A DNA stretch of 64,000 nt from Spisula solida. Its lineage: Eukaryota > Mollusca > Bivalvia > Venerida > Mactridae. The position numbers and the translations under genes are program-made. Under the pieces are notes generated by a model that had not been told where the DNA came from, did no database searches, and saw nothing but the letters and a program-made list of their open reading frames with translations. The stretch lies in assembly GCA_947247005.1 (NCBI GenBank), contig OX365955.1:17713322-17777321 (forward strand), read 5' to 3'. This document shows positions 47,525-59,320 of the stretch, piece after piece. Each line of letters opens with the position of its first letter. Positions within the stretch are counted from its first letter, which is position 1.

Positions 47525-48254
47525 ATTGTGAAAACTTGAGATTCTGTTGACATTCATCTCGGTCATTCTCCAAAACATGAACGTAACAAGTAAATAAACT
47601 CGAAAAGCGAAACTCCACAGTCCAATAAACAAACGTGTTTGTAATTAAATGGCACTCGATGCTTTAATACTATCCATTGAGAGTTATGTTTACAACTAAA
47701 GTAACAGACGGATGCAGTGTAAATTAAGTACAACTATAGCATGATTGCATCGTGTCTGGTGTCGGAAAATAACACCATTATTTACAGTTGTCTAGGAAGA
47801 ATAAAGCAGTTAAGTAGATAGTTTTGCCTTAGGCGTCTTCACAGCATTGTGTTAATGAGACGTTTACCAGTGACAAATGGACGTAGATTCTATAAATGAG
47901 AAACGATTTCACACAGATCCAGTGCAACTAAATACATGTTTCTTGTGATGTTAGGTTTCTGACTGGGTTATCTGATATGAGTGTCGGATTTGAAGCACAG
48001 TGTTTACACTATTGTTATTTTATCACATCTTTTACATGATGTTCATGAAATACAATCTCAAATGACGTTTACTTTTTAAACCATATTGTGACGATATTGC
48101 AAGTTTTGTGGAGTCTGTATGAGGCGCATTTTAAATGTCTTGTGACCATTAAGTAATTGATAAATATAACTATCAGTATCTCCATATTTTCGTACAGTAC
48201 ATGTTTAATGAAATATGACCATTACATAAAATACAGTATACACATGTACATGTA
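47525..48254 (-). repeat. Segment D2, inverted, right of the LINE
   Basis: Complement of about 17860-18250 in its first half ('attgtgaaaacttgag', 'ataaactcgaaaagcgaaactcc'), continuing to 'aatacagtatacacatg', which matches the second unit copy at 55930. A 606-bp element follows. Confidence 0.75.
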
Positions 48255-48860
48255 CGGGTGATCAATTAATTCCGCATATTAGTAAATGCCTATATCTTCA
48301 CTATTATTTTACTTAAACATATAAATTTGGTATTGTTGGATAGGCAATATACACATTTCTGCTGAAAAGAAACAGTATTGACATTGTGCCGTCAAAGTTA
48401 TGTTATGACGTCATCGATGATGTCATATACCTTCGGTATTTCCAAGATATCCGAAACTCAGACATCATTAAAACATTAATTATGAATTGAGAAAATCTGC
48501 GATTTTAGTGAAAATAAACTTGCAAAGCGTGTCAAAAATAAACCTGTGCCTTCACGAAGGAATATCATTGGATAAGTCCAATGAAACGATACATTTGATT
48601 CGTCGGGAAATGTGACTGGTTACTTAAGCTGCATGCAACAACGTCAAGTACAGAATTTAAAACGATGTTTGAAACTCGTTTCTGAGAAAATGAAAGGTCA
48701 CATTGAGCATCTGTTTTAGATAAGGATTCTATTGTTGAACATTAGTTTTAGATCAGAACAAAATTTACACATATACTCTGCAATTACATGTTTTATTTAA
48801 TATAATAACTTTAAAGATGTGAAAGCATTAACTAATATGCGGTATTAATGGATTACCTTG
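48255..48860. mobile_element. 606-bp TA-flanked element
   Basis: The ends are inverted and imperfect: left CGGGTGATCAATTAATTCCG, right complement CAAGGTAATCCATTAATACC, both continuing into 'gcatattag'. TA lies on both sides (48253-48254, 48861-48862). The parallel copy at 55940-55960 ('cacacgtttatgaccgca') runs straight through, giving the empty site. No ORF. Confidence 0.78.
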
Positions 48861-49012
48861 TATATGACCGCAATTACGCACTGAAAACCTTTGTGGAAAA
48901 CATTTATACAAGCGAGACATAAAGCAGTTATTTGAACCCTTCCTACATTTGTCTAAATTTGTTTAGTAACCTCTAATACATGTATCATATTTCTGTTAAC
49001 ATATAAGTAAGA

Positions 49013-49252
49013 TATCGGAATGGAACAAGCTCCCGGCGATGGTCACAGACAGTACCGGCATAGAGACATTCAGAGCTGCAGTGATGTCTCTACCAGTCGG
49101 CCACTAGATCACCAGTCCTTGTACGTAGTTTTAATCTGTAAATACATATACAACTGTTTTGTCGGGCATGACATATTTTATCGCTGGGTACTAGACATTC
49201 CAGAAGGATTTCTACCCATTTAACGGAAGAAGAAGAAGAAGAAGAAGAAGAA
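49013..49252 (+). mobile_element. Short 5'-truncated LINE tail with GAA microsatellite
   Basis: One frame reads ISEWNKLPAMVTDSTGIETF then FRAAVMSLP and a stop. This is the 'WN-LP' C-terminal motif found in many LINE ORF2 proteins. It ends in about eight GAA/AAG triplets (49223-49252). The parallel copy at 56085-56105 ('catataagtaagaaataatgg') lacks the insert, so about 240 bp were added here. The annotated frame 49020-49223 is the wrong one. Confidence 0.75.
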
Positions 49253-49500
49253 ATAATGGTTATGTGTCGCCAGACAGAGTGAGAAGCTTGTTAATACAGA
49301 CCATGTGTGTCTCATTTATCAAAAAATGAAATAAAATGTCACCATTTAGACAATGATGTTTTTCCCACGTGGTTTTATAATCTTTAAAACAGACTAGAAA
49401 ACAATAATTTCCAATTGATGCAATACTCACGGGGTCAAATTCCGAGCATTTGTTAAATTGATCGTTTTGCATGCTCCCTGCTGAAAACACATATAACGAT
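49253..49500 (-). repeat. ME segment, inverted, frame kept
   Basis: Complement of 17290-17510. The 45-nt block with splice-like borders is at about 49435-49480 and reads GSMQNDQFNKCSEFDP. Confidence 0.6.
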
Positions 49501-49960
49501 TATATGAATACAGTTTGAAAACGGACCAGTGTTCGGGCATGAGGTCGATCTATAGCCCTGAAGATCATAGTAGTTATATCACATTCCAGGAGCTCATTGC
49601 TACGTGGGTGTTTTATAATTCACTGCTATTATACACGCACATTCGTATGGTAAAATATAATGTTTCCAAAGATGGCAATGTAATTATAATAATGTGGGAT
49701 TGGAATCTATTTTTGACGTTGGCACGCGGTGTTATCTTATGTGTTTATGCAATATATGTGAGTTGTTCTCCAGGAAAACCGGAATTAGTGACATTTTCCA
49801 TAAAAAGATACCGAATCGGTTAGGGAAGGTAGCACATAGTAGAAACTACAGAGAACGAAATGCACAAAGGCTAACAAGCAAAAGAAAAAGACAGCATGCA
49901 GAGCTTGTAACTACAGATCATTGGTGTCTCATTTATCACAATAAACAACACATGCAATAA
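49501..49960 (+). repeat. Segment Q, compact copy
   Basis: It matches 57725-57830, 59080-59276 and 60215-60370 ('gggtgttttataatt', 'gttctccaggaaaacc', 'gcagagcttgtaactacagatcattggtgtctc'). It supplies the empty site for inserts in the second copy. The ORFs here (49515-49960) overlap in two frames and lose their frames in the other copy. Confidence 0.65.
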
Positions 49961-50120
49961 GAATGTCACAATTCAGACAAAGACGTTTTTCCCATGTGGT
50001 TTTGTATGGCTTTAATCTTCAAAGCAGACAATAAAACAGTAATTTCGAATTGATACAATACCCACGAGGTACAATTTAGAGCATTTATTAATTTGATCGT
50101 TTTAAACGCTTACAGTGCAA
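49961..50120 (-). repeat. ME segment, inverted, decayed
   Basis: 'acaatttagagcatttattaatttgatcgtttt' is a diverged ME block with stops and a donor changed to GTGGGT; partner of 60380-60535. Confidence 0.55.
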
Positions 50121-50665
50121 ATCACAAGGACAAACATGTAAACAAACATGAAAAAATGTGACATTATACGAGTATGTATAAATACTATATCTACATAATC
50201 ATTTAAACTATTCAAACTTTGATGAGGGTCAAAACATTTTCCTTGTGAACATTTTGCAAATTAAATAAGATAGACTACTTACATAATGTTACACCTGCCA
50301 TATTGTAACGAATAAAGATTACTTCAAAACTTAATACCTAAGTGCTGATAAGCCGAGCATCACTTAAATGTTTGTGCTGCATTCAAGCCTGTGCGATAAT
50401 AGAGTTCGGTCTGATTTTTGACAATGTCCATTTTAATCCTACAACTTTTATCACTACCAATAGGGCTTATCAGTTACCCGAAAACAGACAATTTAATGTC
50501 AATGCATACCAACTGTATCACATGTATTTTTCGAAATTCAGCAGCAAATAACATGATATTTTAATATTTGTAGTACAACATTTTCTTTAATCAGTTTTGT
50601 TCAACATAACACGGATATGAAAACTGATGTTTTGACCCTAATTAATCAAAATTTGAGTAGTATAA

Positions 50666-50740
50666 TTGTCACAATATTATCTTGGAACGTACAATATTAT
50701 CTTGGAACGTACAATATTATCTTGGAACGTACAATATTAC
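50666..50740 (+). repeat. 20-bp tandem repeat
   Basis: 'acaatattatcttggaacgt' occurs three times in a row with a partial fourth. Other D1 copies carry one unit (61118-61140), so the expansion is local. Confidence 0.9.
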
Positions 50741-50825
50741 GTTGTTTTGTCACAACATATATCGCTGAGATAATTCTGTTATAAATGAGATGATAAAACA
50801 TGAAACATCCATTCAAACATACAAG

Positions 50826-51075
50826 GGTGGAACGGTGGCCGAATCGACTACCAATCCAGAGGTCCCTGGTTCGAATCTCGGCCGGGGCAAATATGGAAAT
50901 TTCAGAAACGCTTTTCAGAGTTTCCTACCCAACTAGAGATGAACTGGTTGAAAACCCAGCGGTAGTTCTGCATGTATCGGTGTTATACACTGGGGACGTT
51001 AAATACCCCAAAAATATACTCAGAAAGGACTGGAGCAGCGCGCCCGGATTCCTTGTATCACACTAACTTTCTGTC
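50826..51075 (+). mobile_element. tRNA-derived SINE (type S2)
   Basis: The head is 'ggtggccgaatcgactaccaatccagagg', the B box 'ggttcgaatctcgg', followed by 'actagagatgaactggttg', 'tatacactggggacgtt' and 'cttgtatcacac'. Same family as 24890-25151 and 61186-61435. Confidence 0.72.
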
Positions 51076-51763
51076 TCTTACTTCGAAGCCGGAGGTTTAT
51101 TGACCAATAAGGCAGGCATAATACCGAATGGCCACGCACTAGACACGTCCCGCACTATGACTGTCACAGCTATTTCTTTCGAACACATCAACTCAATTAG
51201 CATGCCGACTGTACATACAGGGTGCAAATACACAACATATTCTTGCACCAAGATATCAGACATGACGTCACGTAATATATACTGTAACACAATACAATAT
51301 TTATTTTAAGTCGGATACTTTTACAACAAGGAAACATTAGCTATGTATACACACGTGGTCATCTATCAATACTAGGCACCCATATCAATCAGACACTGTC
51401 TGACACTTGTAGGTATACCTGATGCTATTTTCAGTCAAACAATAATACATCAAAATAGTGTATATTAGTGTCTAATTCTGCTGGTCAAAAGGTTTGTGAT
51501 TTCTGAATTGCATACATTTGGCGTGCGGAAATATTAGTATTGGAGAACTAAAAAATCTTTGTCCAATTATTTCTTATATACTTTATATAAGCACATTTCG
51601 CCAATACTTTTCCCTGCTTTTCTACGTGATCTTAATTGAGATTGCATCTACATCCAGAAGGATGGGAATCAGCTTATGTTGTTGGGTTTGTTCAAAATGT
51701 CATGGTGTGATCTGTTACGTCCTTTTTTCTTTTGTTGTGTCTTAAGTATGTGTGAACTTTGGG

Positions 51764-52010
51764 CAGCGGTTGTCCAGAGGTAGGGCGCGCGCGTTGGGTT
51801 CGAGATGTCCGGGGTTCGATCCCTGTCTGCGTCACTGCTTAATTTCTGTGAGCAAGACTAAGCCACAATGTTCCACTTGACCAAGGTGTGAATTTGTACA
51901 TGAGAGGTGTCTGTACATGTTCAATATTCTTGGATGCTTTATTTAGATGTTGACTGCACACAAACCAGGAACGAAATAATCTCTCCAGTGTGATTCGAAA
52001 GCAGGTTTCC
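51764..52010 (+). mobile_element. tRNA-derived SINE (type S1)
   Basis: The A-box-like 'ttgtccagaggtagggcgc' and B box 'ggggttcgatccctg' lie about 30 nt apart. The tail 'gtgagcaagact', 'gaccaaggtgtgaattt' and 'ggtgtctgtacatg' is shared with 23570-23815. A tRNA gene is unlikely, because no closing acceptor stem was found and the downstream tail is shared. Confidence 0.75.
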
Positions 52011-52538
52011 TTGGGTAGCCAAATGACCAGGGGAAGTTAAATGTTAACGGGTGGCTAAACGGATGAATTGTTGAAAGTGGCCCTCGAAAACTGCGTGTAC
52101 ATTTCTATTTCATTCGCATCCTTTGTTAATTACCACTACTTGCTTTCACAATGTCTAGTTGACACGTGCTTTTTGTTGATGCAGACGGCAACAAATTACT
52201 ATACATAATATTTACATAACAACAATTCTGCCACACTATATTTGTCGTTTTGTAGGATCATATTATTTGTATATTCCCTACTTCCGTAATGCTGTCTGTC
52301 TTTCACGATAAATATGGCTGTAATTTGGTTATCTAGATGTATGGTGTTATATTTCTCCCATTCTGTCTCGATATGTTTCAATGTGTCTTAAGTCGATTTG
52401 CTCAAGTGCTAATGGCGTGTATGACGTAATTATATTATACGGCTTCTGTAAACGCACTTGGAATATATAACCTCTCTCTGTCTGCCTGATAACAAGATTG
52501 TGATAAGTACTCCTCGGTGTTCATGCTACGGAAACCAT

Positions 52539-55398
52539 TATTATTATTATACCATATTTATATAGCACTTTTATCATGTAATTACACGTTCAAAAGTGCT
52601 TTACAATCACATTTAAGACATGGTTAAAACAATTTTGCATAGATATATGCATGCAAACATAAAAACAAATGTATATATATATATTAAAGTTTAAGGCTAA
52701 AATCCTCCCTCAAATACCCCCTAAAATGGGTGTTTCAAGAGCAGCGTCACATACCACTGCCACGAGAAACTAACTCCAAAGGAATATTGATACTTCCTTT
52801 AAGGAGGCAGGAGACCCCCGATTTATTTACTACTGTATTAGTGTTTCAAGAACAGCGTCACATACCACTGCTACAAGAAACCGTCTCCAAAGGGATAAAT
52901 GTACTACCTTTTAGGAGACCCTTAAAAAGTCAAACTAATCATCAACCAGAATATGCTTTGGTAAAACAGTGCGTTTTTAGCGCTTTCTTGAATGATGGTA
53001 GTGTTTTACTATCTTTGAGTGCTGTTGGCAGTGCATTCCAGAGCTTCGGTGCTGCAGCCATGAAACATCGATCACCGTACGATACAGTCCTCATCCTCGG
53101 CACAACTAGAAGAATAGAGTCATTTTGTGACCTAAGCTGTCTTTGTGGAGTATATATTTCCAACATACTTCTGATGTAGCCTGGGGACTTTCCATGTAAT
53201 GCTTTGTAAACATGAGTCAATACCTTGTACTCCACTCTGTATTGTACAGGTAACCAGTGAAGATCCTTCAGCACAGGAGTGATGTGGTTGTATCGCGGTA
53301 TCCGTGCGATGAGGCGGGCAGCTGTATTTTGAATATTTTGTAGTTTGTTCAAAATGGTTTTTGGGGAGCCGCACAGTAATTAGTTGCAATAATCCAGTCT
53401 TGATGTTACTAAAGAATTTATGAGGGATTTTGTTGCACCAACTGTCAAATATTGTCTGATTTGACCTATTTGTCGGATCTGCATAAAACAAGACCTGGAG
53501 ACAGAGTTTACATGTTTATCCATATTCAGGTGTGAATCCAACATGGCACCAAGGTTTCTCACCACTGATGATGGGCTGATCACAGCGTCACCAACTCTCA
53601 CTGTGATATTCTCGGCAGCATTGGTATTCCGTTTCGGAACAAACAGGATTACCTCTGTTTTGTCTGCATTAAGTTTCAACAAATTGTTCTTCATCCAGAG
53701 CAATATATCCTTCAGACATGCTTCAATTCGTGCAGTGTCTCATCGCGTGAAACGCAATCCTTCGGTTGGAATGCCATATACAACTGGGAGTCATCAGCGT
53801 AGAAATGATGTTGCAGTTGATGCTTTCTGCAGATTGCACCCACTGGTTTTGTATACATGATGTAGTTTTTGGGACGAAGCACAGAGCCCTGAGGTACGCT
53901 ATAATTCATCAGTACTGGTTCCGAAATCTCACCATCAATACAAACAGTCTGGTAACGGTCACACAGATAGGCTTTCATCCACTCCAATGGTTTGCCTACT
54001 ATACCAAAATGATTTTCAAGTCGGCGTAGGAGGGTTGTGTGATCAATGGTATCAAATGCTGCTGATAAATCAAGCATGACGAGGACAGTAGCTTTATTCT
54101 GGTCTAGAGAACAAAGGATGTCATTTTGCACACGAAGTAAAGCAGTTTCAGTAGAATGGAATTTTCTATATGCTGACTGGCGTTCTTCATGGAGATTGTA
54201 CAGTGTTAAGTGCTCATCTTGTTGAGCATCGACTACCTTCTCAAGAACTTTGGAAATGAAAGGTAAGTTTGACACCGGTCTGTAATTTTTCATTACATTT
54301 TGATCAAGGCCTGGCTTCTTTATCAGTGGTCTTATTCTGGAGCTTTTAAAAGCCGTGGGTACATACGCATTTTCAAGTGATGCATTGAATAGTCGTGTTA
54401 ATATTGGCAGTAGTTCATTTAAACAATCCTTCAACAACCATGTTGGGATTGGGTCAAGCTCACGTGATTTACTAGGTGATCTATTTATCAGTTTCCGGAT
54501 TTCTTCTTCTGAAGTAGGAGAAAACTCAGATAGTTGCTCTTCTCGAAAAGGTGTGTCGAATTCAGCAGTGTCACCATGTTGGGTTGACTGAGTAGTGGAG
54601 GCAATTTCAGTTCGTATTCCTTCAATTTTGTTGATGAAGAAGTCACTGAAGTCCTGTGCAAGCAACTTGGCCGATTTATTAAATGGTAACACCACTTCCT
54701 TAGCATCGCCCGTCAGATGTTTAGTTATCTTAAACAACTCTTTCTGATCGCGACCACATGCCTCTACCTTATCTGCATAAAAGGTTACTTAAGATTGTTT
54801 TAGCAATTTGTTGACTGCCGAACATTGATTTCTATATATTTCATGATCTATCGTTAATTTAGTGGTTCGCCATTTTCGCTCAAGTTTACGCCTCAGATGT
54901 TTGGCGTCATGTAGATCTTCAGTGTACCAAGGACAAGAAGGTCTTAAAACAATGGTTTTAGATTTGAGGGGAGCATGTTTGTCAATGAGTGATGACAGTC
55001 CATGGGTATAAACCTCAACAAGTTCATCAACATCGGAAATGTGCAGCCCGCTTTTCAAAACATCTGATGATTGAATGTCTTTTTTGAATTCATTGACATC
55101 AATCGATTTTAGCTTTCTAAAATTCACAGTTTTTCTCACAGGAGCAGGTTTAGCAGCGCGTGCTTTAAATACTACTGCAAAATGGTCACGTGACGTCTTT
55201 CCACTGTTATCAGGGAGTCCAGGGTCCGATATTTTAACTTGTGAAACAGTAGTGTCAGTGTCTCTGGTGATAACCACATCCAATGTGTGTCCAGCCACAT
55301 GAGTTGCCCCAGTTACATGCTGCTGCATGCCGCAAGATTCAAGTACACTGGTGAACTTGGCAGACTCTGGGTTTGAAAGGGTGTCAAGGTGGATGTTT
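52539..55398 (-). mobile_element. 5'-truncated CR1-group LINE, 2.86 kb
   Basis: It is inserted in D1 between ACCAT (52534-52538) and ACCAT (55399-55403). The intact site is at 61882-61890 ('ggaaaccattcc'). The 3' end is the typical 'gcactttt..aaaagtgctatataaatatgg' hairpin-like tail ending in ATT/AAT triplets (52537-52550). The 5' end is cut within the endonuclease. Two similar 3' UTR stretches ('agcagtggtatgtgacgctg', about 52740-52770 and 52850-52880) are tandem copies. Confidence 0.88.
52942..55398 (-). pseudogene. LINE ORF2 relic: endonuclease end and reverse transcriptase
   Basis: Starting from the truncated 5' end it reads 'NIHLDTLSNPESAKF', 'HTLDVVITRD' and 'DHFAVVF' (endonuclease C-terminal half), to a stop at 54789-54791. 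The same frame then resumes: 'NYRPVSNLPFISKVLEKVV', 'QSAYRKFHSTETALL', motif A LDLSAAFDTIDH (about 54040-54075), 'SVPQGSVLRP' and motif C FYADDSQLY (about 53780-53806). A frame change near 53710 leads to 'KLNADKTEVILF'. Another stop near 53380 precedes 'ILNKLQNIQNTAARLI', 'HWLPVQYRVEYKVL' and 'WNALPTALKDSKTLPSFKKAL', ending at 52942. Catalytic residues are present but the reading frame is broken. The ORF that begins at 55613 is a chance fusion of flanking DNA to this relic. Confidence 0.88.
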
Positions 55399-56145
55399 AC
55401 CATCCCAATGTGACACAAGAAAAGCATTGATGCAAACATCAAATGGTGATCTTTAGAAATTAAAACATGACGAATAGATCTCAAGTTTTTTGCAACGTCC
55501 AACAAGCAAACAGACACGTGTGTAATTAAATAACACAGTTTTAGTTCTTGTCCATTCAAAGAGTTATTTATCCGTATAAAGTAACAGATGGATACAATTT
55601 CCATGAAGTACAAATACTGTATAGCATGATTGCATCGTGCCTTGTGTCGAAAAATAAAAAAATGTAAATGTTAATGTTGCTCAGTTTCTGACTGGGGTGT
55701 TTGGCATTAGTTGCTAGACTTGAAGCATCGTATAATATTTTATGGTCCTAAATCTATTTAGATAATGTACATACATGTAACATATAATCTCTCATTACTA
55801 TTTAACTATATTTTGAGAATATTGCAGGTTTTGTGCAGTCAGCATATCTTACGCCATCAACTAATTGATAAAGAAGACATATTATTATCTCCATATATTG
55901 TACATTACATGTTTCATGAAATATGGCCATTACATAAAATACAATAAACACACGTTTATGACCGCAGTTACGCACTGAAAACCTTTGTTAATAACATAGA
56001 TAAAAGCGAGACATAATCCAGTTGTTTAAACTCTTCTTGCATTCGTCTAAATTTGTTTAATAGCCTCCCATATCATATTTCTGTTTACATATAAGTAAGA
56101 AATAATGGTTATGTTTCACCAGATAGATTGTTCATACAGATCAGT
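55399..56145 (-). repeat. D1 end and D2, inverted (second unit copy begins)
   Basis: 55399-55500 finishes D1 ('gacacaagaaaagcattgatgcaaac'). From about 55500 D2 sequence starts ('cacgtgtgtaattaaat', 'gcatgattgcatcgtg') and runs to the ME flank at 56100. This joins the two successive long-unit copies. Confidence 0.65.
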
Positions 56146-57508
56146 CACTCAAAAAAAAATTACTTAGTAAAATGTTATCACTTATTTCAAGTAATGTTCA
56201 GTAATACTTACAGTAATTAATTACTAAGTATTACTTACTTTTTAAGCTATAGTAATATAATACTACTTGAAGTAATTATGCTTCTTTAAGTAATTTAATC
56301 TGAGGGGAACTTCTACATTTAAGTATTTATATTACTTAAAATTTGTATAGACAATAATGTTGTACAGTATAGAATTTGCAATCAGAGTATACAGCCCAGT
56401 AAAATAAGTTAGGGCAATTTTATCACAATATCTCGCACCCCTAACTAGAATTTAAATGTTGAGCGGAAAATGATTTTCCATTTTAGTAATAGCAACCTTA
56501 ATTGGCTACATCATCGCCACTTTCAATCGCAGACGTACAGCATCTTTACACAAGCCGTGTGTATACCAATTTACTTTATTTTTATTGGTGTACCTTGAAC
56601 AGTATGTTAAGATACATGTATACTCTGAAATACAAACTCGTCGTAAACTTTAACGTGAACAGACGACACTTGCAATATAACTTGCATGGTCGACAGTTGT
56701 AAAGAATTTTGTTGACCAGGGTCAACAATGATCAACACAGCACTTCAATTCAGTCCACCATGGTAGACCATGGTCCAAATCAATAGGGTCAACTACTGGT
56801 CACCACCAACATCCACACCCAGTTTGAGGAGTATAGACCATGATCACTGCTTGTCCGTAGTGACTACATACATGCAGTCTGTTAACAATTTCTCAGCCAA
56901 ACTTAATAAAGCAAATTTTGATGGACAATATATATCTGAGATATTATATTAATGCTATTTTATTATTATTAAAGGGAGGTAATTTAAAAATTATACCATT
57001 AAATTGCCTTTAACACACTTAAAATACATTCAAAAAAGTTAATAATTTAAGCTATAGAAGAATAAAACATAGCTATAAACTTAAATTGCTATTGTAAAAA
57101 AGAAACTTAAATGTTTCTTTTACTTTATGAATCTGTACATATAGGAAGTTTTTATCAACAGACATTAAATCAATCAGTATCTTGATTATTTATGATGCTG
57201 GTAATTGCTTTTCTAAGTATTTTATATTTACTAAGTAAATTATTTACTTAGTAATTAACAAGTAATTGGTTAGTTAAATAATTACTTAGTCATTAGTTTA
57301 CTGAGTAATTTACATTTACTAAGTAAATTATTTACTTAGTAATTATTTGGGTAGTAATTCTTTTACTTAGTAATTAATAAGTTATTCATAAGTAATTAAT
57401 AACTAAGTATTACTTGATTTTCTGACAACTATTTTTACTTGAAATTTTACTTGAAACAAGTAAAAAAATTACTTGATTTGAGTATTACTAAGTAATTTTT
57501 TTTGAGTG
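56146..57508. mobile_element. AAGTAAT-rich element X, long copy (1.36 kb)
   Basis: The ends are inverted: CACTCAAAAAAAATTACTTA on both strands. Inside each end are many AAGTAAT/ATTACTT and TTACTTAGTAA motifs. The left 400 bp match the complement of 58410-58807 and the right 300 bp match the complement of 58018-58215, so this and the next copy are the same family in opposite orientation. The host ME segment is broken at 'acagatcagt' and resumes 'gttatgtctc'. The interior ORFs (56502-56702, 56770-56952) show no transposase pattern. Confidence 0.8.
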
Positions 57509-57720
57509 GTTATGTCTCATTTATCAACAAATCAAATCAAAAGTGTCACAATTTAGACAATGACGTTTTCCCCACGTGGTTTTGTGTTATTTATAATCTT
57601 TAAAGTAGACTAGAAAACAATAATTACGAATAGATACAATACTCACGGGGTCGAATTCAGAGCATTTATTAAATTTATCGTTTTGCATGCTCCCTGCTGG
57701 AAACATACCAATTCGATTAT
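57509..57720 (-). repeat. ME segment, inverted, frame kept
   Basis: The 45-nt block at about 57643-57690 reads GSMQNDKFNKCSEFDP with 'cag' before and 'gtgagt' after it on the minus strand. Confidence 0.6.
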
Positions 57721-57919
57721 GTGAATTTATTTTGAAAAGGAATCAGTGTTCGGGCATAAGGTAGATCTATAGCCCGGAAGGTTATAGTACTTATATCACA
57801 TTCCACGAGTTCATCGCTCTGTCGTGTTCGGCAAAAATATTGATTCACTGCTTGAAAAACATAGTTCTGCACTGACTAGTTTCATGTCATCTGATAAAAT
57901 ATGCTGATGTTTTAAAACT
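57721..57919 (+). repeat. Segment Q, first piece of interrupted copy
   Basis: It matches 49510-49610 ('cagtgttcgggcat', 'tatcacattcca'). F sequence then intervenes. Confidence 0.55.
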
Positions 57920-58017
57920 TCGGACAGCTTAAACTAGGTATTTCAGCCATTTTACAGTTGGAACTAGGTCATTCAGCTTGGGCACTCAGCTTTTTGATTG
58001 CTGAAACTGGTTCATTT
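57920..58017 (+). repeat. F family, left part, split by element X
   Basis: 'aactaggtcattcagc' and 'gaaactggttcatt' match F. The copy resumes at 58808 with 'ttcgacagcttggac'. Confidence 0.6.
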
Positions 58018-58807
58018 CACTCAAAAAAAAATATTACTAAGTAATACTCAAATCAAGTAATTTTCTTACTTGTTTCAAGTAAAATTTCAAGTAAAAATAG
58101 TTGTCAGAAAATCAAGTAATACTCAGTAATTAATTACTTATGAATTACTTATTAATTACTAAGTAAAAGAATTACTACCCAAATAATTACTAAGTAAATA
58201 ATTTACTTAGTAAATAAACGGAAAGATAATATAGTATTATTTGTGATTAAATTTAAGGTACAGGTTTTTTAACCTCTAATATCTTCATAGTGCATTGACA
58301 TATTGCTTTAATACTTTGCATACTTGTTCACCACCATGACCCCAACCCTAACAGGGGTAGGTAACTCTATTAAGCATTTAGGTGAAATTATGCCCCCTTT
58401 TTGTGTAAAGATGCTGTACGTCTGCGATTGAAAGTGGCGGTGATGAAGTCAATTAAGGTTGCTATTACTAAAATGGAAAATCATTTTCCGCTCAACATTT
58501 AAATTTTAGTTAGGGGTCTGAGATATTGTGATAAAATTGCCCTAACTTATTTTACAGGGCTGTATACTCTGATTGCAAATTCTATACTGTACAACATTAT
58601 TGTTCATACAAATTTTAAGTAATATAAATACTTAAATGTAGAAGTTCCCCTCAGATTAAATTACTTAAAGAAGCATAATTACTTCAAGTAGTATTATATT
58701 ACTATAGCTTAAAAAGTAAGTAATACTTAGTAATTAATTACTGTAAGTATTACTGAACATTACTTGAAATAAGTAAAAACATTTTACTAAGTAATTTTTT
58801 TTTAGTG
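58018..58807. mobile_element. Element X, short copy (0.79 kb), opposite orientation
   Basis: The termini are CACTCAAAAAAAA and TTTTTTTTAGTG. It contains both ends of the X family and, in the middle (58255-58410), a piece of the bivalve 'tttgcatactt' repeat instead of the interior of the long copy. It is inserted in an F copy whose uninterrupted form is at 9480-9530. Confidence 0.8.
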
Positions 58808-58960
58808 TTAAAATTTCGACAGCTTGGACATGGGAGGATTATAACTTGTTTTGTTGGGCATTGTGTCTTTTATGTTTTCTGTGCTCGGCTGGTTCAGGTT
58901 GGCATTGTACCTTGTGTGTATTTTGTGTTTTCTGTGCTCCGCTGGTTAAGCTTATCTTTT
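58808..58960 (+). repeat. F family, right part
   Basis: 'ttcgacagcttggac', 'ttgttgggcattgtg' and 'ttttctgtgctcggctggtt' match F. A related phrase repeats twice in tandem. Confidence 0.6.
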
Positions 58961-59320
58961 TTAATAAGAATTCTGAAATGAAAGGACCGAAGTGTTTCAA
59001 CAGTTTCAAAATTGTATTCGACTATCATTACATGGTGTACGCTGTATCTATTGTCAAACATTACTACATCGTGCGTTCATTGACTTGGGTGTTTTATAAT
59101 TGACTGCTATTATACACGCACGTGTATGAAATAAACGACAAAGTTTCCAAAGATGGCAATGCAATTATAATATCATGTAATTGGAATATACTCTTGACGT
59201 TGGCACACGATGTCATTTTATATGTTTATGCAATACATGTGAGCTGTTCTCCAGGAAAACCGGGATTAATGACATTATATAGTAATGGTGCATTATTTAA
59301 TATTGATCAAAGACTCTTAA
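58961..59320 (+). repeat. Segment Q, second piece
   Basis: 59080-59276 matches 49604-49790. Foreign sequence begins near 59277 and contains the TTAA element. Confidence 0.6.

Larger units (their letters stand above)
50390..52538 (-). repeat. Segment D1, inverted copy (first part)
   Basis: Complement of about 23050-25490 without the 24165-24615 block. It ends at 'ctacggaaaccat', where a CR1-group LINE is inserted, and resumes at 55399. Confidence 0.75.

Noticed and set aside
51764..51850. tRNA gene candidate with good A and B boxes
   Set aside because: No closing acceptor stem, and the same head with the same downstream tail recurs at 23.6-23.8 kb, so it is a SINE.
53543..54591. Plus-strand ORFs 53543-53860, 53766-54029 and 54355-54591
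   Set aside because: Antisense shadows of the CR1-group LINE reverse transcriptase.
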